Positions 25,336 to 50,931 are shown, numbered from the stretch's first letter. The stretch is 64,000 nt of DNA from Syngnathus acus (GCF_901709675.1 NC_051094.1:9294501-9358500); one strand, 5' to 3'. Notes: generated by a model not told the origin, from the sequence alone. Numbers and translations are program-made.

Positions 25336-26755
25336 ATGGGACAGACCCAGGACAAATTAGAAGGCGGAGAATCGACATTTGTTGACGGATTGGAGGACTC
25401 GCACCCTTACTGTGGAGATCATTCAGATGATGTCATGAAGGCAGGAAGTGCCTGTGAAGAGGAGACTGGCAACACAAAGGAAAAAAAATATTCAGAGGAG
25501 CCGGACACGGAGGATTTGAATGAGAGCCACAATCGGGAGCCAATAACACCTTCCAATGAGAAGCATATTAATTTGTGGGAGAGACAGTTTTCTGCAGGAG
25601 GGGTGAAACTAAGAGGAGTGTCAGGAAGTTGTAAAGGAGAAGGAGGAGGTAGGGCCAATCCATTGGATCCACCAGGCAAAAGCCACAAAGGTAGCGAAAC
25701 AATCGAGGAAAGAGCTTCGACATACAAGTTGTTCAACAAGACTGAAGAAAAGATTGCTGAGAATCACATTGAAGTCTCCTCGAAGGTTAAAATGGAGGAC
25801 CAAGGTGAGGGAAACCAAAACAAATGTGAGTTGTTACACATTACACCCTCTTGGGATTCAGACTCTATAATGCTACAAATGGAAGCAAACAGAGCTCACG
25901 ACCCTGATCCAGCCACAGACACCGAACCCGGTTCTATTTTGGAGAAGCTACTGAAGAAAAACCGAAAGGAGACATGTCCAGCTCTAGACAAAATGCAGGA
26001 GATGGAAACTGGTAAATTAGTAGTGGAGTTAGACATGACCACGCCTGCCACTGCAGCGAATGCTTTCACTGAGGAAAGGAACACAGCCACCCACAGCATA
26101 TTATCATCTTCACCAATCAAAACAACACAGGGTGACTTTGAAGTGGAAGATCCCGCTGACCTTTTATCCAAAAAATCACTTTTTTCCAAAAATGATGTGG
26201 TGAAGAAATTAAAGGCTCCAGACATCAAGGTGAGCATACCAAATAAAGGCGCTTCAAACTCGGCACAAACAGCTTTGCATGAAAAAAGGTCATGTGAGGT
26301 CAAGTCTTTGCCATCCTTTGGGACCTCTCCGGTTGAAAATGATGACCAAACGGCAAACTCGGAACATGTTCTCCAAAGAACAAATAAGGATGTCAGCTCG
26401 GATTCCATCTCATCCAAGACAAAACAAAGCCACCCGAAGCCAGATTTTCCCACGACCAGCAAAGAAATTGAAACAACAGAGCAGCCTGATAAAAAATCTG
26501 CCAGAGAAAATGATGATAGCGTTTTAATGAGAGAAAAATCCCCTGACATTGCCAGGACCAGGCCTGTCTCTGATCTCATAAAAGAAAACATACAGCTGCA
26601 TGAGAAACTTCGCCACCAGGATTGGGCCAAGCCCTCTGAGGTCAAATCTGATGAGCATAATCAATCTGTGAAGGTAGCGCAAATGAAGGCCACATTTGAC
26701 TCACCTCACAAATCTCCAGAAAAACTCATCGAGAGGAAGCCGTCTGTCAGAAAAG
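25336..26755 (+). CDS. Large coding exon: putative N-terminal extension of coronin-1C
   Basis: This open frame of 473 codons is flanked by an acceptor (ctccatag at 25329) and a strong donor (AAAG|gtaagg after 26755). The single leftover base joins the AT at 31462, giving Asp and then [10 protein letters not shown] of canonical coronin-1C, so the reading frame continues. The result would be about 942 aa. The protein is hydrophilic and compositionally biased (rich in Glu, Lys, Ser, Thr, Asn), with no transmembrane segment or recognised domain, and is probably disordered. More conserved-looking helical stretches occur near the end (RPVSDLIKENIQLHEKL, SVKVAQMKATFDS, LIERKPSVRKG). It begins MGQTQD, weakly like an N-myristoylation context. 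Mammalian CORO1C also has N-terminally extended isoforms from an alternative first exon, but with far shorter extensions. It could instead be a separate gene whose 3' exons I missed. Confidence 0.6.
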
Positions 26756-39780
<13,025 letters not shown>

Positions 39781-42700
39781 GGACTTTTTGCCCGACCTGC
39801 TGCAATCTACTACCTTCCATTGGCTGGGAGGACGACGCGACCAATCACTGCCTCTCTTTTTGGCAGTATTTCGTCTGAGGCCCGCCTTAGCAACAATCCC
39901 TAGCAACATTCCAGATGAACTTTTACTAGGCAAACCCAAACCCTCTGCATAACACAGTTGGTATAAGGACATGTGGGAGCTTCTGCAGGAAGTGTCCCCC
40001 CCCCCGCCCCCCCCCAGCAAACAACTTTATCTTTCACTCTGTGGCGGGTTTTTTTCTTGCATATTTCACGTCTTACACTATCATGTCTTACCAAATAATT
40101 TCCAATATGAGCATTCCCATTTTTTTTCTTTTAACCGTTCTGTTGCCATATAACAAAATTGTAATGGAGTCAAATTGAACTATTTGTTTACATTTTCTTC
40201 ACTCTGATGACTTTTTCTTCATGGTTGTGACGGCACCCATCAACATCTACCTATTTTCTTCTTATGTCCCCACATTCTTCTTACACTTACATGCATTCCA
40301 ATTTATAATTTGTACTGTATGCTTGGTGCAGTAAATGAAACAAAACTTTTTCCCGTTTTTAAATGTGCGGCCACCAGAAATAACCAATTCATTGGTCACT
40401 AGAACTCTCCTTTGCTTATGGGAGAGGTTCAAGCACATTCCACACTCGACTATAGTCAGGTGTAATAAAATCTTTGGTTGCCTTTAATAGACTCTTTCCA
40501 ACAATCATGTAAATTGAAGATTGCCCCAGAAAATTGCTCGTTCCAAAAAAAATTGATTGCGTGAGCTGCCCAATGTCTTTGAGGCCAACTGTCTGAAATA
40601 TCGTGTCAGCATGGACATTCCGTCTTTGCGTATAGGGGGATGGGGAATAATTTGGTTTTTGCTTCATTATTTTTTAGCCTCTTTCTCATTCCAGCTATGC
40701 TTATGTCCCCCTTTGAACCTCCACTTTTTTTTTTTTTGCCAATTCTTGACTCTTGTTGATAACAAGAACCTTGATTGTCTCGTGAGTTCATAAAAAAAAA
40801 AAGATGAATTTTTATTATTTTCCATCTGAAGAAGAGACGGGTAAAAGTGTTTTGTCATTTGCTTTGTTGCCACTGTAAAGCCCTGAAAGTGCCATGGAGG
40901 TTTTGTAGAGGACTGTTGTGTATTAGTGTGTGTAGTTCAAGTAACGTCGTAAAAGGAAGATATAAAAAACACTTAAGGGTGCCAAAACGTGCAAGTTCAT
41001 CAGGCTTGATTCCTCAAGAAGTCTCATTCCTGAATGAATATTTAGAGTCTAGTCTGAAACATCTCAAAATTACAACAAGCAGCATTAATGGTCCCCATTT
41101 GGACTCTTTACAAGCCATTAAAAACAAGTAACACCTAGTCAATATTAGTGGATGGAGTATAGTGGTGCTCTGCTCTCTGTTGGCACCTGAGGTAGGTTTA
41201 GAAAAGTAGTGCAAGACAACTAATCCAAAGGGACACTGTAGGTTGGAAATTGCGTGTTTGTATCAAAGTCTAGAAAATGGGTGGGTGCCGAAGAGGGTCA
41301 TTTTAGGGTGGGTGGCTTTTAAAAGTTTCTCCTTGTTTTGTGTTCCCTGCACCTTGCCATAATGCAACAGCTGAAACCTCTGTTATTCTCAAGGGTGTGT
41401 ATGGAAATCAAAGAAAAATCAAATGAACCAGGTTGAAGCCTCATGCCGAGGTATGCTCAGCTTTTTTTTTTTTTTTCTTGCTTTCAAGTATCAAACGTTG
41501 ATTACAAAATAAAGACGTTTTAAAACGGGCTGGTATTCCAATGGGTGATTTGATTAAATGCAATTAGTAACTTCCTTTATGCAGTTCAGTTAGTAAACCA
41601 TCGAAACAATATTTCACTGTATCAGAAGATTCACAACAATGCATATGTTTGATATTTGCACTAGAAAATGTTGTGTCCAAGTTTTCTTCCAGTTCTTGAC
41701 ATCTCAACATAAACCCAACATGGTTGTTTATTGGAGGATGACTCGTGAGATAACCTGTTTGTCGACAACTATTTCAAGTTATCTTTTTTTAAAATAATTT
41801 ATCTTATTGTAATAACCTAATTTGAAGACATCAACTAAAGGATAACTGGAATAAAAACCTTCACGTTTGGTTTTCTAAGTCAACTTTGATTCAACCGTTT
41901 AGCTTCCCTAGTTTGAACATCCACTGGAATTAGCCTTTATTTTTAAAATCCAAAATAGTATTTATGCTATTATTCAAACCTAACACAAGTACTGACACAG
42001 TCTTGTGCTAGCTGCGCATTTAAGTGGAAAGTTTGACTAAATTACCACCCTGTTCACCCTGAAATGTCCCAAATACAGACTCCCCATATGTTGCGATGAG
42101 TACTTTTCTAAGAGACTTTCAATTTATATGCTGGCTCTGTACACGTGTTTTGGGATGAGAGGCTTGCTTTCTCCCTGTACTGGTCATGTACGCTCTGCAG
42201 GGACAGGCTGTAATCAAGGGCCCGTAATTAGAGAGGCACTGGGAGTCGCCTCACTGTGAACAGAAATACCCTGAAATGCAGGCCTCAAATGCAACGTGGT
42301 CAATGTAAGATGAAGTATAATCGGCGTATATTTGTTGATTTAATGAGTTTAATGTACATTAAGCATCTGGTGGCTTTTATTAATTGCACTTAAGCACGAG
42401 GTATAATTGAAATTGATCTTGTGCATGGGCAGAAACACTTTTTCCTGCATACTTTGTCTCTATCATACAAAAAAAAAAAAAACAGAAAAAGGTTTCAACA
42501 GGTCTTTTTGCCAGGGGGCTCGGCCCATAAGAATATCACTTATGACCAGACAACTTCAATCTAGGGCTCCTTTCAGTTATGGCCCTTAGAATCGTTGCCA
42601 CTTTCTCATTCGTGCGTCCCAACCGTGTCATGGAAGTCGAGCAGGAATGAACGAGGGTGGAGAAACTGAAAATAGAGGGATGGACATGACTTTCTTGGGA

Positions 42701-44397
42701 GCGGTTAAGAAAAGCTTCAGTATAACAGGGACGGCAATGCTCGGAAACTCTCCACCTCCTGTCTACATTTGTGTTGCCCTCTTTCCCCCCCGCTCTGTCC
42801 TCAGCTCACTCTGGTCCTGCTCACAACATCAACCAGGACAACTTGTAAGTATGGATTTATATTTGGATTCTTTTCTAATTTGACCTTCATGGAAAGGATG
42901 CACACAGTTTAAGATGTATGCTTTTTTTTTTACCATGTTCCCTTGATTACTATGATCAGTTTTAATGCTGTTGATGCAATTAGCCTATAAACACATTCGC
43001 CTGCAATTTAGCTGCTATCAAATATTGCATTGTGTAGCCACCAGTATGATATGCTAATATTTCTGTATTGAGTATTACAAGTATTGATCTTTAGTATTCA
43101 AACATGAGTAAGTGTTTCAAAAGCAAACAAGCACTGCATACTGGTTTACGTCAACTTTGTTGATTTTGGCCTCTTGTGTAAGTAGATTTTTAAATCTGCT
43201 ATTACTAACAAAGTGGTCTGAAGTGACACCCAATACTGTAAATCCTGAATACCAATAACATAAATGATTTGCTTTATTTTGCATGATTCTAGTTGGTATT
43301 TAATGAGTAGTGTGAACCCACCAGCATAATGTGGTAAATGGAATTATGGCCCTAATTATGGGGGGTTGAAGCGAAGTTCTATAGCTGAGGAGCCAACCAT
43401 CTGGTTGTCTATACGACCACACAGGGAGGCCAATTTCCACTTCGCTGTGTCCATACAGGAGTTGCATCTTTATTTTAACTCAAAAGCTGCCATTGCTCAC
43501 TGTTCACATTTTTTATTCACATTTTCTCTTCAGGATGACAGCATAAATGCCAGGTAGAAAAGTCTATTTAGTAAATCATATTTAGTTTGGAGTTTTTTCA
43601 GCAAGTCAACATATTTCTCTGTGTGCACCAGCCCACAGCAGCTGGTGCCCAGTGTAAATATAGAGGCCGCCAGCCACTGGTGTCCCACGCCTGAGCACAA
43701 TCTGGACTCGAACTTCCTGCTGGCTTTAGTGTGGTGGATGGGCGGCGTCTCGCTCCTCTACAAATTATAAGGCCTGCAGCACCAAACTGACTGTCTCCAC
43801 CCCAAATAAGTAAAGGCTCGGCTGCCTGCTAAAATAGATCTGCAAGATGAGCAAGAGGAGAAAACCTGAATCAAGGTGGAAACTTGTAGTTAAGGTTACA
43901 GATGGAGCCTGGGTTGGGCTTTTTTAGGTTGAGGACCCACCAAGGCGTCACAAAATACGTATGATGATTGCTCTTAAATAAAACATTGTGTTTGTAAAGG
44001 TTCATTCTGACCTTGGAAGCAACCCAAGGACCAAAAATGTTTCTCTTTGAGGCTATGTGCAGGCGAGAATGCACAGATGTGTGCTTATGCTTTCCTCCCA
44101 CCCATTTTGTTCAGTATTTTTATATCTACACCAGGGGTAGGAACATTTTGCTTCGGAGCCACAATGTAATTGTAAAACAGACAAATGGACCAGATCAGGA
44201 CCAGGTGGTGAGCAACTCCGTGGCTTTCCTGTGTGGAGTTTGCATGTTCTCCTTGTACATGATTGGCTGGGAACCAGTCCTGGGTGCTACTAGGACAGAC
44301 TCCAGAATTTTTGTTTCCAGCAGGGTGGCCAGAAAGACATAACCTCATTGTGTAGTTTTGTATAGTACCTAATTGTTTTGATGATCCTGCAGGAAAG
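39781..44397. other. coro1c 3' UTR and coro1c-tmem119 intergenic region
   Basis: The coro1c 3' UTR probably runs to AATAAA at 41508-41513. Beyond it no coding exon is supported. A fish-repeat fragment lies at about 44210-44330 ('gtgtggagtttgcatgttct' and 'gattggctgggaaccagtcc', a familiar interspersed-repeat tail). A TATA-like TTATAA at 43765-43770, followed by a possible 5' UTR exon ending at 43875 (weak donor gtggaa), may be the tmem119 promoter. Confidence 0.5.
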
Positions 44398-45165
44398 ATG
44401 ACATCCCACTTGGTTCTCCATATGGCCTGCCTGACCTTGCTGTCACTGTGCTGCGCCGTGACACAGGGCGCTCCGATGTTCTACAACGTGTCCATGGATG
44501 GTAGCGGTGATGACGGGCTGGAGTTTCTCTTTCCGAAGTACTTCTCCACTCGTGAGCCCGCTCAAGTCAGCGCCGCTACCCATCCACCTGATGCTTCCGA
44601 CTCCCCCACGTTCACTAACACCATCACCACTACCATCATCCGTCTAAAGGACTTTGTACTGACCAGAGTGGTGGATTTCCTGGAGGATAATCTTCTCATC
44701 ATCATTGTCGTGACCTCTGTTCTCATCGTCTTGGTCTTTATTATCTGCTGCGCTTCTGCCATGAGTCAGAAGCGCAAGCTGGAGGCCTACAAGGTCCCCC
44801 CTCAAGCTACCAGGAAGTACCCTGTGGAAAAAAACATCCTACACAGAGGTATGAGCGAGCCCCAGGAGAGACCTTACGCTGTGGACCACGTCAAGAGGGT
44901 CCACATGCAGAGCAGCGCCTCGCCCAAGAACCTGCGCGTGCCCTCCAAGGCTCTGGTAGGAGAGAGGGGCCAGGACGTCAGGCTGTCACCGCGCACGGAG
45001 GTGAGGAAGGTTAGGGAGGTGGAGGAAGTGGAGAAGCGGAGAGAGGAAGTGGAGAAGCGCAGAGAGGAGCCAAGACACAGAGAGCATACGAAACGCAGGG
45101 AGGAAGTGCAGCACACCTCCAGTCAGCCTGTTTGCACCTGCCATCTGAAGAAGGCCCACTACTAG
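44398..45165 (+). CDS. tmem119: Transmembrane protein 119 homologue
   Basis: TMEM119 is a single-pass type I membrane protein, used as a microglia marker in mammals and linked to osteoblast differentiation. The whole 255-aa ORF is in one exon, five bases after an acceptor (gatcctgcag|GAAAG-ATG), as in human where a non-coding exon precedes it. The signal peptide is about residues 1-24. The short Ser/Thr/Pro-rich ectodomain has one N-glycosylation sequon (NVS), and the TM segment is about residues 99-119 (LLIIIVVTSVLIVLVFIICC). The juxtamembrane block VVDFLEDN-TM-SQKRKLEAY...RKY and a downstream NLRVPSKAL resemble VDFFRQY-TM-RQKQKASAY...KKY and NLKSPTRAAL of the human protein. The cytoplasmic tail has an unusual charged repeat (VEEVEKRREEVEKRREE) and ends CTCHLKKAHY. 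The gene order supports the name. SELPLG is the other candidate at this position, but it does not fit as well. Confidence 0.78.
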   Translation: MTSHLVLHMACLTLLSLCCAVTQGAPMFYNVSMDGSGDDGLEFLFPKYFSTREPAQVSAATHPPDASDSPTFTNTITTTIIRLKDFVLTRVVDFLEDNLLIIIVVTSVLIVLVFIICCASAMSQKRKLEAYKVPPQATRKYPVEKNILHRGMSEPQERPYAVDHVKRVHMQSSASPKNLRVPSKALVGERGQDVRLSPRTEVRKVREVEEVEKRREEVEKRREEPRHREHTKRREEVQHTSSQPVCTCHLKKAHY

Positions 45166-47593
45166 AGCGTGCTCAGCTCACCCCTGCTGCCTGCATTGCA
45201 TTTGACATTGCAAACGGGAAGCTGTAGAAAGATGTTTGCGTATTTATAAAATCCTACTAGTTAACATCTAGTGCTTGACTAGCTTGCAGGTGGCATCTCG
45301 TTCATAATTTGGACTCACATTCAGTAATGTCAGACATCATTATGCCTAAGACATTCATTGTATTAGTGCACGCTAGTTGTTCTACTGGTGTTCATTTTAC
45401 TTGTGAGGGTGAAGAACACGTCAGTACATCGACCTTAAGATGGAACAGCTTTTTATAGGAAGGTAATAGAAAAAAGGACGTTACTGATATGACAGTTGTT
45501 CTATTAGTACAGCCGAATGTCTCGCTCGTAACTACATGGTCCTTAAAGACCCTATAAAGTCAATTTGAGACTTGGTGCTATATATAGTATATATGTTGAA
45601 AACGTGAAAAGGCTGAGAATTGTTATCCAAATTGAATATATTTGCTGATGTTTTTTTTAATCCAAATTTGACAGGGTTGTTAGCGACATTTCTCTGTGGC
45701 ATTCCAAATGTATGATACATATATTATTTTGACTTTGCAGGGATTTAAAATATGACTTTTACTGTTACCAATATCTAGTTGTATGAAATTTAACGTAGGG
45801 CATCCAACAAGTACCTTATTTTAGAAATACTTTTACAATACCACAGCATTAGAATCATGCCTCTGTGTCAGTTTGTGTCAATCAAATCTGACAAACTGAC
45901 AATTATTATGCTTGTAAATGCTGAATTTTAAAATACAGCTTTTGGACTAGATTTCCTCAGTATATAGATGTACTTAATGTTGCGGATGGTGAATTTACAG
46001 TATTTAACTAATATACATATGTAAAAAAGAATACTAAAAAAAAAAACAATGCTATAATTAGCACTGTCCATGTCCTGTATCAACCAAAGTGGAGTAAAAA
46101 TAATTAAGAAAAAAAATAATATATAGACTTTGCAGCCCAAGTTGTTATTGTAATGTTTGCCTCATATAAATACTAAGATAGTGTTTATGTGTAAACACAT
46201 GCCTGCCAAGACAGAGGAAGCTCCTCATAATGTCCTGCTGTATATGCCATCAAGACAATTCAGCTTGAGAATTAATTTCTCGATGCTTCGAGTTGCCATA
46301 AAACTTGTCTTGATTACGTTCCAAATATTTCTTTATAGACACTTTCATCACATGTTCATGATTTATTTACTTGTTTTAAATGTTTTTGGCATTTATCTTA
46401 TCTCCCCACAACTTTTTATGCATGTACAAATACATGTGACATTAATTTAATCAATGAAAGACAATTTAAGTGTTATACGTGCATGTTCATTCTCACCATC
46501 AAAAAATGCATTTTTGTTGTGTGTAAACATTTTGTATTCTTTTTTTCTTGTTTACTTTTGTAAAAGGGTAAATTATCTAATTATGACTATTATATATTAC
46601 TTCCTTGCGGTCAAAGTATCACCAGTATTGATAAACGGACCATGGTTTTGTTTCAACAGTGGTGATCTTAAGTTAAAGTATTTATCTAATCTGATACAAT
46701 GTGTGTCCGGCTATTGATGCATAACTAAAAATATTTCATCCAAATGTGAACCTACCAGTTTATGCAGTTCTTATGACAAAATTTTGACAGTTTGTATTTG
46801 TCACTCTAACTAAGGCTGTGTGTTTTATTTTTCTCTTGCTCCTTGATTTTCTTCTGTTGAATAAAACTGTGGATAAAGGCGTTTGTGTCATAATTAATGA
46901 CCATAAAGTTGAATAAAAAATGCACCCACATAAAAGTTTAAAAACAAAGTTCTGAAAGGTTAAATGTTTAATAGTTTTGCACTAAACAATTAAATTTGAC
47001 GGAACTGTACTTAGGCTATGATTTTTTTACGTACCAATAGTGCAAGATTGTATACCACTAATGGTACTACTGCAGCACTATACTTTGAGAATCACTGGTA
47101 TATATTTTATATGTTATATGTTGGTGTGACCTGAGAGTTTAGTATAGAAGATATTTGCATGTTGGGTCAATGAGACAATCGCATGCCATGCAATAAATCA
47201 AATATCAAATAGGATGAGGAGAGAGAAAAAGCAAGAGGTGAAGTGGAATCTGAAAGTTGAAATGTGACTCAGTTACTGACTAGGCTTACATTCTTGACCT
47301 CTTTTGTCAACCAGGTTCTAAATAATTCGAGGAAAAAGAAACTGCAGCAGATGGTGGGAGATCAACCAGCTTCTTGAGCACAGCTGGCAATTTGTACGAC
47401 ACTCTCTAACATGGAGACAAGGACCCTGTTCTTGTATTGCAGAAGGAGCTCTCAAATGTATTAAGAATCCCCAATAGGTAACACAGCACCTCAAAGAAGA
47501 GCCTTTAAACTTTGATGAGCATCTGCCTGGGATTTTACATAAAGAGAGGATCTTTAAAAGAGACACAAGACCGTTCATCTCCACTGGGAAGAC
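45166..47593 (+). other. tmem119 3' UTR and intergenic region
   Basis: This is AT-rich sequence with AATAAA at 46860-46865, likely the tmem119 poly(A) signal. The final 200-300 bp probably contain the 5' UTR of the LRR gene. No other gene is seen. Confidence 0.55.
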
Positions 47594-48875
47594 ATGCTGG
47601 AGAATCGAAGAAAGGTAAGAACAAGGATAATAGACAAAATAGCTCCCTGTATTGTTTACTTTGCATTCTTATTTATGGATTATTATTCTCCTGCAGCAAT
47701 TCATGATGCTGTCCAGATATGGCACTCTTGTGATCTTCTGCATCTGTTCACTAGTATGTGGCGCAACATCTTTATGTCCCATTGGCTGTTGCTGTTTTCA
47801 TCCAGGAGTTTTGGTTCTGTGTGAGCGCTTGGGCCTTAAGTCACTTCCTCGTTTAGTCCCTCTCAACACCGCCATCCTGTCGATGGCGAAAAACCAGCTC
47901 TGTAATGTGGACCGTCTACTCCGTCCCTTCACCAACCTGCAGGAGCTCAGCCTCAGTCACAATTTATTGGCCCGCTTCCCCCGAGGCCTCCCTACCAGCT
48001 TGGAAGCGCTTTTTCTACAGCAGAACCGAATCACTTACATCACCTTAGGTGCTTTGACGCAACTGAGGAACCTCACTCGGTTGGATCTGACAGACAATCG
48101 CATTCGTGCCATCCAGCCAGGGGCGCTTCAAAGCCTGATGAAGTTGCAGATCCTCTTGCTGAAGGGCAACAAATTGACCAGCCTTTCTCTAAACCTGCCG
48201 GCTTCTTTAACCCACTTAGACCTCTCTGCTAACTGCATTTTAACCATAGGCCTGCCCTCTCTGTGTGACATTTTGTATATGCACAGCTGGTTATCAAGCA
48301 GCAAGTCAAGGAAGACCAGCACAGACCTGGTATGCACTGAGCCAGTCCATCTTGCTTACCATCTGCTTCTAAACCTCTCGATGGCGGCAATCTGTCCTGG
48401 TGTCAAGTCAAACGACAAGACACTTCAGCTGAAGGCTTTGACTGTGAATCCTTTGTCACCTTGGGTCCAAAGTTCACCGAAGGAGAAACATTTGAATGGC
48501 TGGCCAGCACGGCAAATAGCAGAAGACCCCTATGCAGGCCATCCTCCTGAAAATAAAGCCAATGTGGAAACAGTCCCACTGACTTGGATTTTAGAAGAAC
48601 ACTTATTTTTTAACACTTTCACTTATGATGAGTGTTTTTCCTTGAATAAGGGCCAAACTGTGAGCCTGTCCCATTCAACTCCAAGCCCTTATGAGGAAAA
48701 AATGCACATCGACACCACCACCCCCCACCGCTCTCAGATGATTACAACCCATCAAACAGTGTCACGGGCTTCATTTTTCACAAAGAACGACACTACCTCG
48801 TCTACCCCCAACTTCCTTCACGCAGTGCTCATTTGGCTGCTAGCTGTCTCCTCCTCATGCTGCTGTTGTGACTAG
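47594..48875 (+). CDS. Secreted or GPI-anchored leucine-rich-repeat protein (unnamed)
   Basis: Two coding exons are likely: 47594-47614 (MLENRRK) and 47697-48875, joined GT/AG in frame to give 399 aa. Alternatively translation starts at the ATG at 47703 (MMLSRYG), giving 390 aa and a cleaner signal peptide (LVIFCICSLVCGATS). A cysteine-rich N-cap follows (LCPIGCCCF...LCERLG), then about six to seven leucine-rich repeats. Some have the LPTSLEALFLQQNRI and LPASLTHLDLSANCI patterns seen in small leucine-rich proteoglycans. There is no clear C-terminal LRR cap. The second half is a polar tail without a recognised domain, followed by a hydrophobic C-terminus (FLHAVLIWLLAVSSSCCCCD) that could be a GPI-attachment signal or a lipidated tail. 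It is followed by AATAAA at 49014-49019. I do not recognise the orthologue; nephrocan-like or another SLRP-type protein is possible. Confidence 0.75.
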
Positions 48876-49241
48876 TGCTAAATGTTTCTGCCTCTATGCT
48901 TAAATGTATGATGTTATCAAGACAAGAAACTAGCATAAAAGGAACACACCTGAATTATTGTAATATTGATCTTTAATTTCCAGTTTCAAAATCTCCATGA
49001 CAAATGTGATTAAAATAAAACTACATAGATATCATTTTTGGTATGCGATTGATGCTAAAGAAATGCTAGAATTGCAGCATCATAAATGCAAATGTTATTG
49101 AACAATAGGCTTGTTACATTATTAGCCGAGAAAAAAGAGGGGATGAGCCATAATCTCAAAGGAAGTCCTTCTGACATGTTGTACGTAAATGACACATCCC
49201 TGAGGTACACTGACCCATTATGGAAAATTAATGATGAGAAA

Positions 49242-50752
49242 TTAACCGCTGGCTTTGACACCTTGCTCTTCCTTGTTCTGTTTTATTCTGTAGTCTGACA
49301 GGGCTGCTCTTATGGCATCTTCTGCAAGCACTGAAACAAAAGAAGAAAAGAGTAAGCAGGTGTCTGAGGTGATACCTGAAGTCATACCTCTATTAAAAGA
49401 GGGTAGTGTCCCTTGGCTAATATCTCCCTACCGAGCTCCTCCCAAATATTGGTTAAACCTGCACTGAGGTATGCTTTTTGCTATAACGTACGTACATAGA
49501 CATCTGTTATGTTGCATCAATTTCTGCTTTTAAATATCGCTTCATACTGCGTCAGTGCTTACTGGAACAATGGAGCTTGACAGGTGGAAGTGAGAGTTCT
49601 TTTGCAATGTCTGTGTTCTTGATTCTCAAAGCCTCATCGATCTGCAAGAAAAAGGATGAGAGCAACCTCAATCGATGCAAGAGTTTTTTCCCCCCAGAAA
49701 TGTTTGATTCTTTGCAGACTCACCGACTTGCCTTTCACCCACTCAGTCGCCAGAGAGCTGGAAGCAATGGCCGATCCGCAACCAAAAGTCTTGAATTTGG
49801 CATCCACGATCTTACCATTTTCATCCACTTCAACCTAGAGATAAAATAAATCACTAGATCTGCTTGACACACACCAGCAGTTATATATATATATATTTTT
49901 TACCACTTCACTTACTTGGAGTTTCATGACGTCGCCGCAGGCTGGTGCTCCGACTAAACCCGTCCCCACATTCTTGGCATTTTTATCCAAAGAGCCCACA
50001 TTTCTTGGGTTTTCATAGTGGTCCACAACCTTCAGAAGTATGCAAGAGAGAATCATTATAACGCAACAGGACTGACGTTTGTTTAGCAAAGCGGTTATTC
50101 GATATCCATAATATCCACCTTGATATACTCGTGCTCTCTGTCCTAACTTGATGGACAATCGCACTAGTGGAACCATTATCTTGTAAAGTATTTTAGTTAC
50201 ACCACTTGTGCTAATTTCGGCCTTCAAGTAAGCAATTCAACCTCACTAGTAAACACCTGGGCTGCACTAGTATCACTACTAGGTCTAACGTGTAAGCACG
50301 TGGGCCACTAGGACCCTTCTAGACACTATTCGTGGCATCAAAAGGCCCACTTGTAACATGTAGACATTAGTTGTTCTGCTAGTATGACACCAGTTGTCCT
50401 GGTGTACAGAAATGTCATACACAGTAATGGGAGACAGTGGTGGGGAAGTAAAACGATAATAATACACATTCATTCTACAAGTGCACTGAAATGACTTACT
50501 AGTAAGGACATGGACGAACTAGGACGTTGACTTTAATCAGGACATCGATTAAATGCTAGAACTGTTGACCGAATAAGGCAGCAGCACGTACGAGCAAAGA
50601 ACACGGCAAATGCTCGAGCTTCGTTGCAAAAGTAAGAAAATGTGTGATGATTTGATTACCTTTTTGTGATATGAGCAGGTGATTGGTAGCTCCGGACACA
50701 GAAACCTTGTGTTGAACAACAACGACGAAGACTTTCGTAAGGCCATCCCCAT
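49242..50752 (-). CDS. iscu: Iron-sulfur cluster assembly scaffold ISCU (mitochondrial)
   Basis: ISCU is the scaffold on which NFS1, frataxin and ferredoxin build [2Fe-2S] clusters in the mitochondrial matrix. Five coding exons on the minus strand: 50752-50660, 50029-49916, 49834-49724, 49641-49563 and 49330-49242. They total 486 nt, giving 161 aa (human 167). A presequence (MGMALRKSSSLLFNTRF...) leads to the conserved YHKKVVDHYENPRNVGSLDK. The three cluster-ligand cysteines are in GAPACGDVMK, FGCGSAIASSS and KLHCSML, with the conserved Asp in CGDV. The chaperone-binding LPPVK motif is intact. The C-terminus is lysine/glutamate-rich. The start codon is the first of two close ATGs (MGM). It is head to head with sart3, 179 bp between start codons. 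The 3' end converges on the LRR gene. Confidence 0.97.
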
Positions 50753-50931
50753 GTTCAAAAACCGACAAGTTCCGGAAATGAACGAGTAAATGAGAGTCTT
50801 GATGGGTTTGTTGATAAACACCGTGTACGGGGAACGAAGGGTCGGAGCGCCCACTAGCGGATTGGGTTTGTTATTACAGCACGGACTCGGGGCTGTTTCG
50901 GCTTGTTACTAGGCAAGACAGCCTTTCCAAC
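50753..50931. promoter_or_regulatory. Shared iscu-sart3 bidirectional promoter region
   Basis: Only 179 bp separate the divergent start codons of two housekeeping genes, so both 5' UTRs and core promoters must fit here or overlap. The region is moderately GC-rich and has no clear TATA box. The arrangement is seen directly; the promoter function is inferred. Confidence 0.7.

Noticed and set aside
25896-26645. 249-residue minus-strand frame opposite the long coro1c exon
   Set aside because: It is antisense to a longer frame with proper splice signals. Its own composition (Ser/Phe-rich) mirrors the complement of a Lys/Glu-rich sequence.
42647-42883. Possible upstream coding exon of tmem119 (78-residue ORF with a gtaagt donor near 42846)
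   Set aside because: The donor looks acceptable, but the peptide has no recognisable similarity and the tmem119 coding region already starts with a signal peptide at 44398.
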